DNA of 64,000 bases, taken from assembly GCA_003260075.1 (NCBI GenBank), contig QLIY01000537.1:47009-111008 (forward strand). Direction: 5' to 3'. This stretch comes from Phallusia mammillata (taxonomy: Eukaryota; Chordata; Ascidiacea; Phlebobranchia; Ascidiidae). The notes beneath the pieces were generated by a model that was given only the letters and a program-made list of their open reading frames with translations, was not told the origin of the DNA and did not search any database. Positions within the stretch are counted from its first letter, which is position 1. The number at the start of each line of letters is the position of its first letter. Of the stretch, positions 37,801 to 50,449 are shown piece after piece. A program made the position numbers and the translations under genes.

Positions 37801-38634
37801 TATTGGTTAATCCCGCTCAAACCTTTCCGTGTTTTGGGAGAATATTTCGGAAAAACAAAATTCGAACGAAGTTGTCGCGCAGCATTATGACGACATCGTA
37901 AAGTGGTTAAACGATACGTTTTGACATTTGTGTCGTAAACAATAATCCCTCACACCTTTTAAGTTTACGATGCGCAATAAAACTTGCAGAAAGCGCACTT
38001 GTAAAATATCACAACCGCCACAAACAATGTAAATTGTCGTTCAACAAATCACCGGCGTTACGTCACAAAGCCACGAACTTTCCTCGCTGAACTTTCGAAA
38101 ATGCCAAAAAACATTCTTAAACCGAATATATATTTCGTCATTGTGACGTCACAAGCGAATACAACGTCATAGTTTTCATACTATTGCACATACGGGTGAC
38201 GTCGGTAAACAATTGCAATTGTGACGTCATAAACAATTATCTCCTATCGACATTTCACTTTGGAACAATAAGCTCAACATTGCACCTTGAACTGAAAGGT
38301 AAAACGTAGGTATTGCGTCACAATAGCAACATTGTTACGTGACAATTCGTAACAAATAATTTAACAGTTTTGAAGTTCGTTTGAAGCAACGCTGGGTGGC
38401 AGTATAGAGAGTTCAAATGTTGTTGCAACTTTTGTGAAAAAATATTAATTTCAAGATGAAAATTGAATGCAAGTTTAAAACTCCAGGTCAAAAAATAAAA
38501 ACACAAGGACCTGCAAGTGATTCGTAAAAGTTATCTAAATGGTAGAGTAGCGACATTGAAACCTCACATGGCAGTACCACAGAAAATAAAACAACATTTT
38601 TGCTATTAAAGTTTTGCTGAAACCGATTATTTCG
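34864..38634. other. Intergenic region between the FN3 gene start and synaptotagmin stop
   Basis: About 3.8 kb. It holds repeat family 2 (35408-35612) and scattered TGACGTCA sites (for example near 37199, 38143 and 38222) but no gene I can support. The FN3 gene promoter should lie just above 34863; no core promoter motif was recognised with confidence. Confidence 0.6.
35408..35612. repeat. Interspersed repeat family 2, composite copy
   Basis: Two forward 3' parts (GCCAGAAAAGCTTTATAAGG and GCCAGAAGAGCTCCATAATG) flank a reversed middle part (ACGTTTCGACGTCCTATACA). This implies rearrangement or two insertions. Confidence 0.55.
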
Positions 38635-41600
38635 TCATGAAGTAGATTGTGATGACGTAGGAACATCGTCATCAATTCCAGCTCCGCTCTGACCACTAGT
38701 GGTGGGTTGGTCGATTCCAGTTGGTGCCGCTAGGTGATGCCAGCGAGCCTGGGGTTTATTGCTCATTAGGTCCCTCCAGTGTTCAAATTCGGCTCCGCTT
38801 GAATGCGGACCGATTTCCAAATATCCAATCGCCTCCTTTCGTTCCGCTCGATTGATTTTAAGCCTACAAACACACAATATGTTTTTTTACCAGAATAGCT
38901 GATTTTATTGTTTTTGACCTTTTTAAAAATTGCTTTACGAATGAATAAAACCAACTAAGGCGACTGGAGAAATTTCAATTGGTTTTAAATTACTTTCTTT
39001 CGAATGTTTAACTGTTTTTTACTTCGTCTGTTGAAGGTAAACATGATAGAAAAATATTTTTTTCAGTTTGTTTTTGTTATTTTCCACAATACTGGATTGT
39101 TGAATAAAGTTAATTGCAACATTCAGCTTTCTTAAATTTTGACGTCACAATTGTTGTTTTGCAGCTTTTAATTGTTTCTTAAAATGTTACTAAAGCCCAA
39201 ATCGTCAGAAAAAAAACATTTTTTTACAAAACTAAATCTATGAAGTGTAATCGTACGGACACAAATTAAGCTGATTTGTTTTAAAATAAATGAGTTGGGC
39301 GCCCCTGCATTAAAGAACTTTTAACTTGTGATGCGCCGCACAAAAGCGCCCCTGCATTAAAGAACTTTTAACTTGTGATGCGCCGCACAAAAGCGTCCCT
39401 GTCGATTAAAAATGTTAATTAAGAAAAAGCGCGAGTCCCGGAAAGCCTCCTGTCGTGGGTTCGAATCTCACCGCAGGCTAGATTTTTTTAGCCTACGCCT
39501 TGTCATGTGGGAATGCTTGATGACCGGCTAATTCGGTATAACACCTTCAACAGACCTGGCGTACTATGATTTCAAAATGCCGAGAGTGTAATTTTGAATT
39601 GTGTATAAAAACCACGATTTGAAAAAATGACTTGTCTGAATGTCAACTATTCTCACCCTGATTCGTGTACAACGCTGAATTGAATTTCCACCTGCGGTAG
39701 GACATCTAGCGGAACTGCAAAGTTGATCGCCTGATTGTAAGTAGGGTTGCAAGTGCGACGCTTAGTGGACGTTTTCTTCTTTTTCAGGAGATTTCCTTCG
39801 TGGTAGATAGACACCCGGATGTAAGGGTCTGTAATGAAACAATTGGTTTGAGGTAAAAAAAAATCGGAAAGGCTTGCTCATGTGAATGACTCTAAAGCAG
39901 GAGTCTCAAACACGTGACCCGCGAAGTAACTTTAAGAAGTTATGTGTTTTACTCAGGCGGGATACCCGGTCAAACCAATAAATACTCGATACAAACATTC
40001 TTTAATAGTGGTATATACAACGTTTTAAATAAGATGATCGAAATAAGTGTTCTTTGGAATCAGGAATTGCGATTGTTGCGTCATACTGTGCCATTGTTTT
40101 CGCACAAAGGAATTAAGCACAGTTGGTTCTTTACTCTGCTACACTATATCTGTTCGTTATTTATTACAATATTGTTTTTTAATGTAGCATTAATGAACAT
40201 TTGACTTTTTAATCATGCAATGTTTGTTGTTGTCATGTTACCCTGTAACAAATGTTTTGATAGTGCGGCCCTCGACTTACTTAAAAGTTTGTTTTTCCCA
40301 CGGCTTCGAACATAACAGCTTGTTTCAACGTGCTAACGCTGTGTTCGTTTGTAACCTCAAGAGTTAAATGCAAGGAACTTGTTCGAAAATTTAGCCCATA
40401 TCGGAATATTGGTAAAAAAAACACACAATAGTTTTAGTCGCAAGAGGCACAGTAATTTTTTGTCAAACAAATTGTAGAAAAGCATTACTAAAATAGTGAT
40501 TATCCATACTATGGGTCGCAAAAAACACAAAATAAATTTTTAGAAGTATTTGAGTCGGGTTAAAAAATTTGTTAACCGCAGAACTAATGACAACTCGTGC
40601 ATAAAATATTTAGTGACGTAATTGCCGGTTTCTGACACTACCTGGCGCCCTTCTCTCTCCGTCCGTTTCGACTTCGTTCAGCGATCGAGCCTTCAACAAA
40701 ACAACCGTCAACTTTTCGGCGCTGGGGAGATAGCCTATCCTGAGAAGCATGTCGCCCGACTGATGCTCGCTTCCGATCTAAACAAAGACCATGACGTCAG
40801 TGGTTATGACGTCACACACTCGTTTATGACGTCACCTTCTCGTGAGGTTCGAGTTGGTAGATTTTTCTCCACAGGTCGACCCTGTTGTCGAGTTTGAATT
40901 CGTCCAACCTCTGCACAACTGTACCCATGCTTTCGTCGCGCGAATATTGGTCGTAGTTGAAAAACTTGATCTGTGGTAATCATAAAGTAAATAAAGTATG
41001 ATTTGAACATCAACCCTGCAGTAGCAGTTTTCCGGTAATCACTGTTCTCTACATCAGTGGTTCTCAACCTTTTAAGTTTGCGGACTGGTGAACGTTCAAA
41101 ACAAATTTTGCGGACCGGTTGGCTTTCAAAATCTACCCAAAATGTATCGCGACAAAAATATGTAATTCAAAAGAAGTATGAAAAATTGATTTTAATGAGA
41201 AGTTTGCTGCTGTCTGTTTGTTTGCTGCTGTCTATAAGTCATTGAAAAGTTTGCTGCTGTCTATAAGCCATTGAAAACACACGGAGGAAAGTAAATTAAC
41301 CTCTAGGCGAGAAAAAAACAAAACATTGAGGGCTTAGAAACAAAAAGATGCAATTACCTCACGCGCGGCAGAATCATTTTTTGGATGTTAATTTCGGCCT
41401 TGATTTTGTTTAGCCATTTGTCTTCAAAAATATCTAAAAGATTTTGTGGAGGCATTTGCACAAACACGACGTAAAAACACAGGTGGATTTGCGGTTTGCG
41501 CTTTAATATCGCACTATGGTTCTCCGCATAGTTTTTTGAAGACAAATGGCTAAACAAAATCAAGGCCGAAATTAACATCCAAAAAATGATTCTGCCGCGC

Positions 41601-44600
41601 GTGAGGTAATTGCATCTTTTTGTTTCTAAGCCCTCAATGTTTTGTTTTTTTCTCGCCTAGAGGTTAATTTACTTTCCTCCGTGTGTTTTCAATGGCTTAT
41701 CAGTTTTATCACGTCTCCCATTTTTTCTTCTTTCCTCGTGTCGCTTGTGGCCACTCGTTAGTTGTGGTTTGCCTCTGTGCTTCACAGTGGTTTAATTTGT
41801 ACAGTTTTTAAAACATATTTTATAAGTTCAATCACAAACATTACTGCCAACAATCTCTGTTGTCATCATCATCATCGTGTCATCATATACACCACTACCT
41901 TGGCAGTAATGGCCCCCCCCCCATTAAACTACTTTTCAAGTCCGTGTATAGTGTTCCTAAGTATTTTATAAGTGTTTTAACTATTTTATTTTTCCGAACT
42001 TTTTTTCGACAGCCTACTACATGTTTGCTTTTTGCAGAAACTGATGATGCCTATTTATTAAGGCGAAATATATATTTCTGTTATTAAAAGAAACGATTTA
42101 TGCTTTTATCTGTTTTTATGAAACAGTGCAATATTATGGCATTACAGCATAGCATTGATTTTAAACGGCGTTTGTACCAATTATTAAATCACCCACATAT
42201 GAAATTAGATGGAATAAGAAACCAGCAAAACTAAGACAAGTACAGAACATTTATCATTATTACAAATCTTCACCGTAAAATTGCGACATTATGCTTTTGA
42301 AACAGATCAGCTGTCGGTTTTAGTAATAATTAGGGAAGAAGACAAAAACCGTTATATCGTCTCAGCTGCAGAAGACAAGATACTATTAAAACAAGTGCAA
42401 ACTGAAACCAACGTAAATTTTGGTTTACAACGTAAACATTCAATAAAAACCTTCAGTCAAGGTAGAATTTCAAAAATACCAAGTTCACAATCGAAAGACA
42501 TCAGTTCTAGAAAAACTAAAATAACTACTTTGTATCGCAATTTCAGTTTTTACGAAACCGTTAAAAATAACCGGACCTGTACAGTTTTCTCTCGCAGTTC
42601 GTGAGGTTGAACTTCGAAGGAGAAGTTTTCCTGGAACAGGGGATCCACCGTGTTTCGGATCTTGTGGCTCTCCTTCGAATGCGAACCGGGTAGAACCGAT
42701 ACCACGCAGTAAGGATTCGAGAATTCTAGACACGTAAAAATAATGTTGTTGGATATTAAGCTAAATATAGTAATGTCTGCTAACAATCCTTTTTTTTTTC
42801 AATTTTGCTGAAGTTGTATCACAAGCGTACGAGCCTTTCATACTATTTTCATCGACAACTTGGCCTCCATCTTAACATCTTGTGTTGCTACGGGCTAATG
42901 TTCACAAATACGTTAAAAATCAGAAGAAACATCTATTTCGGGTAACCCATTTAATTTGATCGGCAACCTTGCACTGCGGACTATTTTTGAAACTGAGTTT
43001 TTATCGCGGACCGGCTTTAAAAAACTACAAATATTCAGCACAGCAAACGCCTAAATTAGTGTAAATTATCATCCCCGGGATACATGGGCAAAATGTTTTA
43101 AAGCATTTAACCAGAAAAATTATACGGCCCGGTAACGAACTCCTCGCGGACCGGTGGTTGCCGACCACTGAATTATACGACATGTTTCAAAATTTCATTT
43201 AATACATTTTTATATCTACGAAGCTTTCTGCCCGTGCATCAATGTTAATTACCTCATTTTGTAAACTCGGCATTTTAAAACAGCAAACTAAATTGAACAA
43301 ACGTCAGAGAAAATGTTTAAAAAAAGCTGAGCTGGCGTCATCAGTTCATAGGAACTTTTTGCAACCCTCTTAGTTTTTAGGAATTTAGTTTAAATATGGT
43401 ATGGAATAGACAGACTCTAGGTGGCGCTAGTGGTAGTTTAAATTAATGAAATGCCAATTATTATTGACGTAACAAAGTAATTTGGAACGTGGTATTCTAA
43501 ATGTTGTCGACTCTCTGCATTGTGACAAGTACTAAAAGCACCCATGAAAATAGTTGCCGAACAATGCGATTGTTTACTCACGCGATTGGTCTTTTGGTTT
43601 AAGATATCTCGCCTGGTCGACATGAATCCGCAAAATGTTGAAAACCGGATCAAATTCGATGGAGAAAAAAACCTGAGGTGGACGACGACCACTAGTGGGC
43701 GATCCAGGGTCCTAAAATAAATAAAATTTGGGGTAATATTCATTTTTTTAGGAAATACTAAAACTAAACCTTTTTACCGGCAAAAACTTACAAGTGCTGT
43801 TAAAATAAAACTGGCATTTTATCAAACAAGTGAACTTCTACCGCTGATGTATCGTAGCTGACAATACCGGTATGTCTTAGCTGTAATACGAAATACACAG
43901 ACTGATTTGAGTGTGTGCTGAATTTGTCAGCAAAGTAACGTTAATATATGTCACTGAAATCGCCTGTTGAGCATCCGTGGATCAGGACGATTTCTGTATT
44001 AGTACATCTTAACTATTAACATTGGCTTGACAAATGGTCAATATTTTCGACTCAATATAAATTTGTGAAAAGTTTATTTGGAATAAAAGTAATTCTTTGT
44101 AAGAATTACAACAAACACACAGGCTATTTTTACAGATAAAAACTTATAAACGCTTAAAAAAATACTTCTAATTAAAACCATAACTTTTATTATTGCTTCG
44201 AGAAATGTTTCAATTCCACTACTTAAGTTATGTAATGTTTATTTGATCTTTATCGACATGATTACTAAAAGTTTACTAAACAGTGTAAAGGCCGAATCGT
44301 GAAAATTTAAAACCAACGCGATTTCGACTTTGATCCAGATGCGCAACACACACAATGGTGGGAACAATTGTTGCTTCATGATCCAACAATATAATTCTGT
44401 TTGCCTGAAAACTTCCGCAACCAATTCAAAATAAACGATGGTGTGGGGAAGCAGGAAACCGAAAAATTAAATTTATTGGACGAAAATATAAATATTTGCT
44501 GACGAAAATAATTTAAACAATTCTTTTGGTCTTGACTTCCATGCCGATTTTGTTGACAACGTGTCTGTTGAATTGGTCACTTTTGATAGTATTTCCTTAT

Positions 44601-46964
44601 AAACCACTACATCTGTACATATGCAATGTCATTTTCTTGCGGTTTCAATGCAAGTTAAGTTTTGAAATAAAGTAAATAAAGTAAATTTATTGTAGTAAAC
44701 TTGCTAATTGTATCTTACTAGCTCGTGAAGAACTATGAGCCCAAAGTACAAACCCGAAAGTACAAAACCCGACCCAAACCGTTTTTGAGAAGCCCCGAAA
44801 GTTTAATTGACAGGCCTATAATAAAGACAACAAACACAATATACAATAGACAATTGGTCTTGTACCAGGCGTTTTAGGCCTGTTTAACATAAGGTCAGGT
44901 CCAGCAACTTAGCTAGTTAAATTTATCAAAAAAATCCTGACACAGAGTGTAAAGTCAGGCCCTAAATCAAGCTTGTTATTTTGAAGAAACCTAAGCCCGA
45001 ACCCGGCCCGAAAAGCCCTGCTCGACTTACAACTCTGAAAGCGCGTGAGTGAGAATGTGAAAACAAATCAGGAAAACCATTTCTAATCCGAGAAATATGT
45101 CAAAATGTTTCTTGTTTAAATTTACCCTAAATACGTTGCAAGTTTTCCGCTTACATCAATGCAAACTTGTAAAACAGCGAAGAAAACAAGCAACTTAATA
45201 CTAGCATTCGTTGTAACTTGTTTTGGCATAAAAAAGTTTTCTAGTTCTTTTTTCTGCCAAAAACGTTAAAAGAACTACACACATGTTGATGATGATGCAG
45301 AGGTTTTCAACCGGGGTAAATTTAACCCCACACGAGTAAACGCTTTATTTGGCATTAAGTCAAAAAATGGGTGTTTTTTTTATTGAGATTTGGTAAACAG
45401 GGAAAAAAGTTTTAAAATTCTGCTGGTTTGTGACGAAACAAAGTAAGGTCATGTGACTGTCACACGTGACCTGCATGTTGGGTCGCTTGGGTCGTTTGTC
45501 ATTTGTGTAAGGCAGGAAGCTGGTTTGTGTTGATGAATTGTTTGGTGGAGGGAAGTATGGTGGGAGTTTGTATAACAAATGCTCATCACTAAACTTGCCA
45601 CTAGGAGCTTGCTGGTTTAAACGTTATGTTGTTCCCATATTATCAAGTCGCATATGTAATATTAATTCGTAAAATTGATTGGGACAAACTAAATGTAGTT
45701 CTTGAACTTTCTAAGCTGTAGGCAACAGCGATAAATTTTTAAGCTGCACATTTTGCAAGCTACAACGACAACTAATATTTCAAAGAGCTGATTTTGCGAC
45801 TTTAGTGTAATGCGTAAAAGTGCTTTTGGTGACAAATAATATCGAAATAAAAGTTATAGCGTTGTCCCTCATTTCGTTACTAAACTCCAAAACGTAAGAC
45901 GAGTTTGCGAACGTAAAAAACGAACGGGGAATCCAGAATACGTTTGCATGGCTAAATTGGAAATTAAAGATTAAACGAAGAAAAAAATGTACCCTCCGTT
46001 TTTCCTAAAAATCTTATCTTGAATATTTGTTGCAAAAGCAAAGTCTACATAAGTTTCATGCTGGAGGCCTTGTTTATATTATCTTGGCAGCAAATGTGTC
46101 TGACGATGTGAAATTAATACCAACCAAATTTGGTAAATAAGTTTCTTCTTATAGGGGAATATTAAACTTAAGTTTTGCTAATATTTAGCTCTGCGATAGT
46201 AAGCGACATTTATTCCGAGTAAATACGGTTTGTCCTTGTCAAGTATTGGATCTTTTTGTGAGATTGACCTTTGTTACCAAGATTTTACGACTTGAAGAAG
46301 AGACGTTGAAATAAAATAGCGCACAGCCGCTACAAACAATACACCGCGTTACGGTGTGTTACATCACAATGCGTAGGCTAATGCATTGAGTAGCTGATTA
46401 AACAGTATTGTGTCAATATTATAATGCATTTAATGTTATGGTTGGAACCCACAAGTTAAGTATGAAGAATATGGTTGTTGGATAACACCCGTTACCTGAT
46501 CAATAAACTCTGGAGAATATAATCGCGGATCTATAGCGCTCGGATCAATCGGTTTGTTCATCGATATCAGCTGTTTGCGTTCCGCTTCTACAACAAACAA
46601 TCGATCAATTATCACAAAACAACCACTAGTTATGACGTCACACAGTCTTACCGTCTCCTTCATCTACGTCATAGTTGCGGGTTGGGGGGACGACAAATTC
46701 TTGTGACGCACTCAATTCTCGTGATGTCATCTGTTGCCCTGGCGCCGGAGCGCGAACAAAAGTTGCTCCCGCGTAAGGAAATTTGGCAATGACGTCATTA
46801 TGGGCTTTGTTTCCGTATTTCTTGAGAATTCTCGAACATCGGTCGAAGTAGGCGGCATCGCGTTGTCGTTTCTTTATGACGTAAACAATGAGCCAAACAA
46901 TTAATCCGAATCCGATGATTGAAACAATCGCGATTCCCGCGATCGCGCCTCCAGTCAACGTCAT
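38635..46964 (-). CDS. Synaptotagmin family protein, calcium-independent type (Syt12-like)
   Basis: Eight exons chain in phase to 451 codons plus stop: 46964-46652, 46587-46496, 43711-43582, 42725-42577, 40970-40836, 40777-40642, 39828-39657, 38863-38635. Residues 5-30 are a single membrane segment (AGIAIVSIIGFGLIVWLIVY), followed by a basic KKRQR stretch. C2A covers roughly residues 150-280 (FFSIEFDPVFNILRIHVDQA) and C2B roughly 285-430 (GYLPSAEKLTVVLLKARSL, polybasic LLKKKKTSTKR, and a WHHL near the end). Calcium-ligand Asp residues are mostly replaced: the C2A loop reads SNPY instead of SDPY, and C2B loop 3 reads ESGLKINRAERKEAIG. This fits calcium-independent synaptotagmins; the KKKT..KR and VP..VL pattern recalls Syt12, but orthology is not proven. 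Expected role: vesicle membrane trafficking. The exon 4 donor (CAG/gtccgg) is weak. Confidence 0.88.
39299..39410. repeat. 47-bp tandem repeat, about 2.3 copies
   Basis: Unit starts GCGCCCCTGCATTAAAGAAC at 39299, 39346 and (partial) 39393. Intronic, next to a SINE. Confidence 0.8.
39427..39575 (+). mobile_element. tRNA-derived SINE, copy 2
   Basis: Starts GCGCGAGTCCCGGAAAGCCT with the B box GTTCGAATCTC, then the same body ending ACCTGGCGTACTATGATTTC. The A-box half is missing. It lies in the synaptotagmin gene, in the last intron. Confidence 0.7.
41055..41262 (+). mobile_element. hAT-like element, left end
   Basis: Begins CAGTGGTTCTCAACCTTTTA, the classic hAT-superfamily end, then CGGACCGG blocks like the other hAT-like MITEs. 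No right terminus is found; it runs into the inverted repeat at 41263. Confidence 0.55.
41263..41700. repeat. Perfect inverted repeat, 168-bp arms, 102-bp spacer
   Basis: Arms 41263-41430 and 41533-41700 are reverse complements with no mismatch found by eye. The left arm and spacer carry, on the minus strand, a protein fragment with CFYVVFVQ and LDIFEDKWLNKI. Lies in a synaptotagmin intron (between exons 42577 and 40970). Confidence 0.85.
41354..41578 (-). pseudogene. Transposon-type protein fragment (CFYV.FVQ..P...LDIF.DKWL)
   Basis: A 74-codon frame ends inside the inverted repeat. Its motif CFYVVFVQMPPQNLLDIFED matches a second fragment near 61950-62125 that reads CFYVQFVQKLPAHVLDIFDD. 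The shared motif outside host exons, next to a hAT-like terminus, suggests decayed transposon coding sequence. The family is not identified. Confidence 0.45.
42960..43172. mobile_element. hAT-like MITE, second copy
   Basis: Shares GATCGGCAACC at the left, TCATCCCCGGGATACATGGG inside and GGTTGCCGACCACTG at the right with 33440-33658. The left terminus is decayed and no clear target duplication is seen. Lies in a synaptotagmin intron. Confidence 0.75.
44743..45025 (+). repeat. Interspersed repeat family 3
   Basis: Shares CGTTTTTGAGAAGCCCCGAA, ATAGACAATTGGTCTTG and TAAGGTCAGGTCCAGCAACT with the other copies. It ends in a CCCGAACCCGGCCCGAAA block. Confidence 0.6.
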
Positions 46965-49900
46965 TGTCGATTATGACGTCACAAAAGCCATATTATTGCA
47001 TCATCAGCACCAGCCCCTATTTGTGTGGTTGTGTTTGATCTGAAAGTTCAATTCATTCATCGGTTACAACAAAAGCAACTGTTTCGTCATTGCAAGTTAA
47101 GAAACTGCGCAACAGCACGAAATCGCCCGAAGCATCGTCACTTACGCTACTACTATGACGACATAAACACAGACGCTATTTCCAGTAACTTCTAAGAAAG
47201 TTTTATTTGTACTTCATTTTATAATTAATATTCGTTGTGTAATTAAGTTTTGTTTGTAAATCAATTTTTGTATCAAGCAATAATCTCATGCTGCTCAAAA
47301 CCCTCTAAATCTAAAATCTTTCAGCTTTTTCCGTCTTTTTATCACCACTATGATGACTGTTGTTGGATTTTCAGGCACTTTCAGTTCACAACAAACATAT
47401 TCACAGTTTTGCCGCAGTAGATTCTCCACAACGACTCACACCACAGTAGAACCCTGCCTGATGTTTTTGTTGAAAAATCTTTTTTCCGTTGGGTAAAAGT
47501 CTCGGAATTTTACCGACAACTTCTAACAACTTTAGGATATCCTAAATCGAAAATTTACACAACAAACAAACCTATCGAAAACTTTCAACCGGTAGAATAT
47601 GCTTACAGCACTAAACATTCAAAAAAAAAAGTGTTGACTGCATTCATGCTCTTAAGTTTATTTGTTAAATTCACACATGACTTTTTAACCTACAGCATAA
47701 ACGCTAATTTAAAACTGATTTAAACACACATTCCAATTTGGTCGTGACCAAGAACATTTCATTTTTCATATTTCACTTCGTGTCTCAATGCAGCGAAATT
47801 ATCGATTTTCAAACGACTGGTTGAAATTTGCCACCAGCCGATCCATCGAACCTCATTATACTCGCAACTCCCAGACGATTCATGCCTAATTTATTGGACA
47901 CGGGTCGACAAGGATTCGAAGTGCACATATGCATTTCCAAATACAAGTGCAAAACTGGCATTCAACGCTACAGATGCTTATAAGCTGCGGACAAGAAAAT
48001 TACAACAAAATTTTCAACAGAGAGCGTTTTCAATTTTCTGCTTGTCAAAAGCGTTATTGATTTTTCGGTCACAGGCATTTTAGCGCTGTTACACCCTTAA
48101 ATGTTTTAATCCGCAACAAATTGATGCAAATTGCCAAAACCACATCTGATAAATATTTAAAGCATTCGCGTCTTATTGATCAAAAGTCCGAAACTTCTAC
48201 ATTGTACTGTTTACTACCAACCTTAGCATTATTATACAAAACAACATAACTTAACTTCTCATATTTTATTGACTGCCATTAAACTATTAACAAAAGCAAA
48301 ATTCGTTACTTTATTACAAAAGTAACGAAGTTTTTATGTAACAAGCATTTTAAATATTTCGAATCTGTGTTCAGTTATTAGCGCAAGTAACAAACAATGA
48401 TCATGTTCGAAAATCAATACGAATATCTATTATCCATTATCTGTGACGTAACAAAATCAATAATATTAAAATCACTTCAAAGTAATAAAAAGAATAAACA
48501 TTCCTGAGCGCATTGTTAAACCATTGTGACAGAATTATAACTATTCGATTTGTTTGTTGATTCACAATCAAACGGAAACGGATTTGCGCGTTTGCAAAAC
48601 ATCTGCCGTTAGGCACAAAACGCGATTAATTACAAACAAAAATCGCTTAAAGCAAAAGATCCGCTTTTAAACAAATCGTTTTATTTCGCTCCACAAACGC
48701 TGCTGCACAATTTCGCATAAATAGCCACAATCAAAAACAACTGCGCAACATTACAACGTTGTAGAAACATAAATAAACTGCACAAAGTAACAAAATTAGC
48801 CTGCAAACTGTCCTGGTTATAAACTTCTTGTTTTTACAAACGTACCAAGCTAACTAAAAGATTAAATTAAACTGCTTCTTGGTCTAATTAACTTTTAACA
48901 AAAGTTACAACAATTACAAAAAAACTCCAATTTGCCTGCAAACTGTCCCTGCTTTTTAAACTGCCTGTTCAACAAACCCCACAATAACAGTTAGTATCAA
49001 CATTTAAGCCGTTCTGTCAGCAACGTGCAGCATTCAAATCATGTAAATTCTCACCTAACACGAACATACGCGCATGATATTCCACCTCGGCTAAATGCCA
49101 CAGAGACGAAATACTCGCAAATGTTAACGAAATAAGAAGTTTAAACAAAAGACCAACAAAAGCAATCTAAACTTCCAACTTTTACAGACTGTAAGTATTA
49201 AGGCCTTCGTATAATCGTGTAAGTATAATCGTTACAAGACTGTACCTGACTGTGTCAATGAGTAGAAGTTTTTGTTAGATTTTGCCTTTCGTAATGTAAA
49301 ACTTTTATTGGATTCAAACCGCGCAAAAATCTCAAAATGCTTCAAAACCAATAGCTGTATTATTTACTACATCACTATGATACCTTCGAGGAGTAAATGA
49401 AACGACCCAAACCTAAACTTACACATTTTTGAAGGTTTTAAGTTAAGTTAGGTTCAGTAACTGTAGCAGGCGTGCACTTTTTCTCTAAAACTTGCTTCAA
49501 ATGCTCCAGAAACCCAATTTTATCCTCAGGCAAGTAAAAACCTGCGATCCAGCAATCAGCTAATATTCGTTCCAGCAGCCTCAAGCCTTGTAGCATCTGC
49601 CCAAGGACCTTGCGCACACAACGCTTCGTTATCGCATTCAACAGTTTCCTGTTTACAGTCACCAGTACGAGTGAGGTTAAGCAGGCAGGAAACAATCTGG
49701 CTGACAGCAACTAAACCCTCGAATCACGAAAAACTTTGCTCAAGACAGGAAACGAATGTTCCATACAACTATTGTTACGTCACTGATCTGTATACAGTGA
49801 CACACAATAACACAATAAGAGCGCAATTATGTATTTTGCATTTTGCAATCCAGTAGGTTAATCAGCATACCTCCTAATCAGAACACATTATGAACGTTAA

Positions 49901-50449
49901 TCATTTGCTACCAGTGTAAAATTTTTAAACTTTTGCTTGTGCTAACAAAAATCATTTTTTACACTTCAACCTATTTTCCAAACTATTTTATTTTATTGAT
50001 GAACAGCGACTTTGGTGGTAGGGAGTGGAAGTGGTTCTTCTATGAGCTACGTTAGTTTATCAACCGGCGCCTGTAATTTTATTTAATTCTGTTCACCACA
50101 AAACTGTCAAGCAATATTTGTTTTGTGTAAATAACTGCGCAGCTATTTGAGATAGAACTTGTTCTGTTGAAATCAGTAACATTTCGACACATGTTGAGGT
50201 ATTTTTACAAGAATTTCGCAGTATTTTGTTGAAAAAAATAGCGTAGAAGGGTTTTCCAAGCTTTTTATGTTAATGCTTTCACTTTTTACTTTGAAATAAT
50301 TGTACGTAGGCTATAGTTTCCAAGCAGTTAAAGAGCCATAAAAGTTTTTGTATAACTTTACTACAAATGCAAAAGTTTGTAAATCTTTGAAAACTTTCAA
50401 ACCTCACTCTAATTGAGAAAAAAGGATATTTTTGTATGGCTTTGGCACG
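46965..50449. other. Intergenic region between synaptotagmin and STRAD (divergent starts)
   Basis: About 3.5 kb separating two divergently transcribed genes, so it must contain both promoters. No repeat or RNA gene was recognised except an uncertain frame at 49438-49710. Confidence 0.6.
49438..49710 (-). CDS. Uncertain open frame, possible exon
   Basis: A 90-codon frame with helix-rich content (KRCVRKVLGQMLQGLRLLER, DKIGFLEHLKQVLEKK) that looks more protein-like than its surroundings. A plausible acceptor (gtaaacag) precedes RKLLNAITKR near 49654. I recognise no family, and no partner exons were found. It may be a short gene, a terminal exon or chance. Confidence 0.25.
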   Translation of the reverse strand: MLSARLFPACLTSLVLVTVNRKLLNAITKRCVRKVLGQMLQGLRLLERILADCWIAGFYLPEDKIGFLEHLKQVLEKKCTPATVTEPNLT

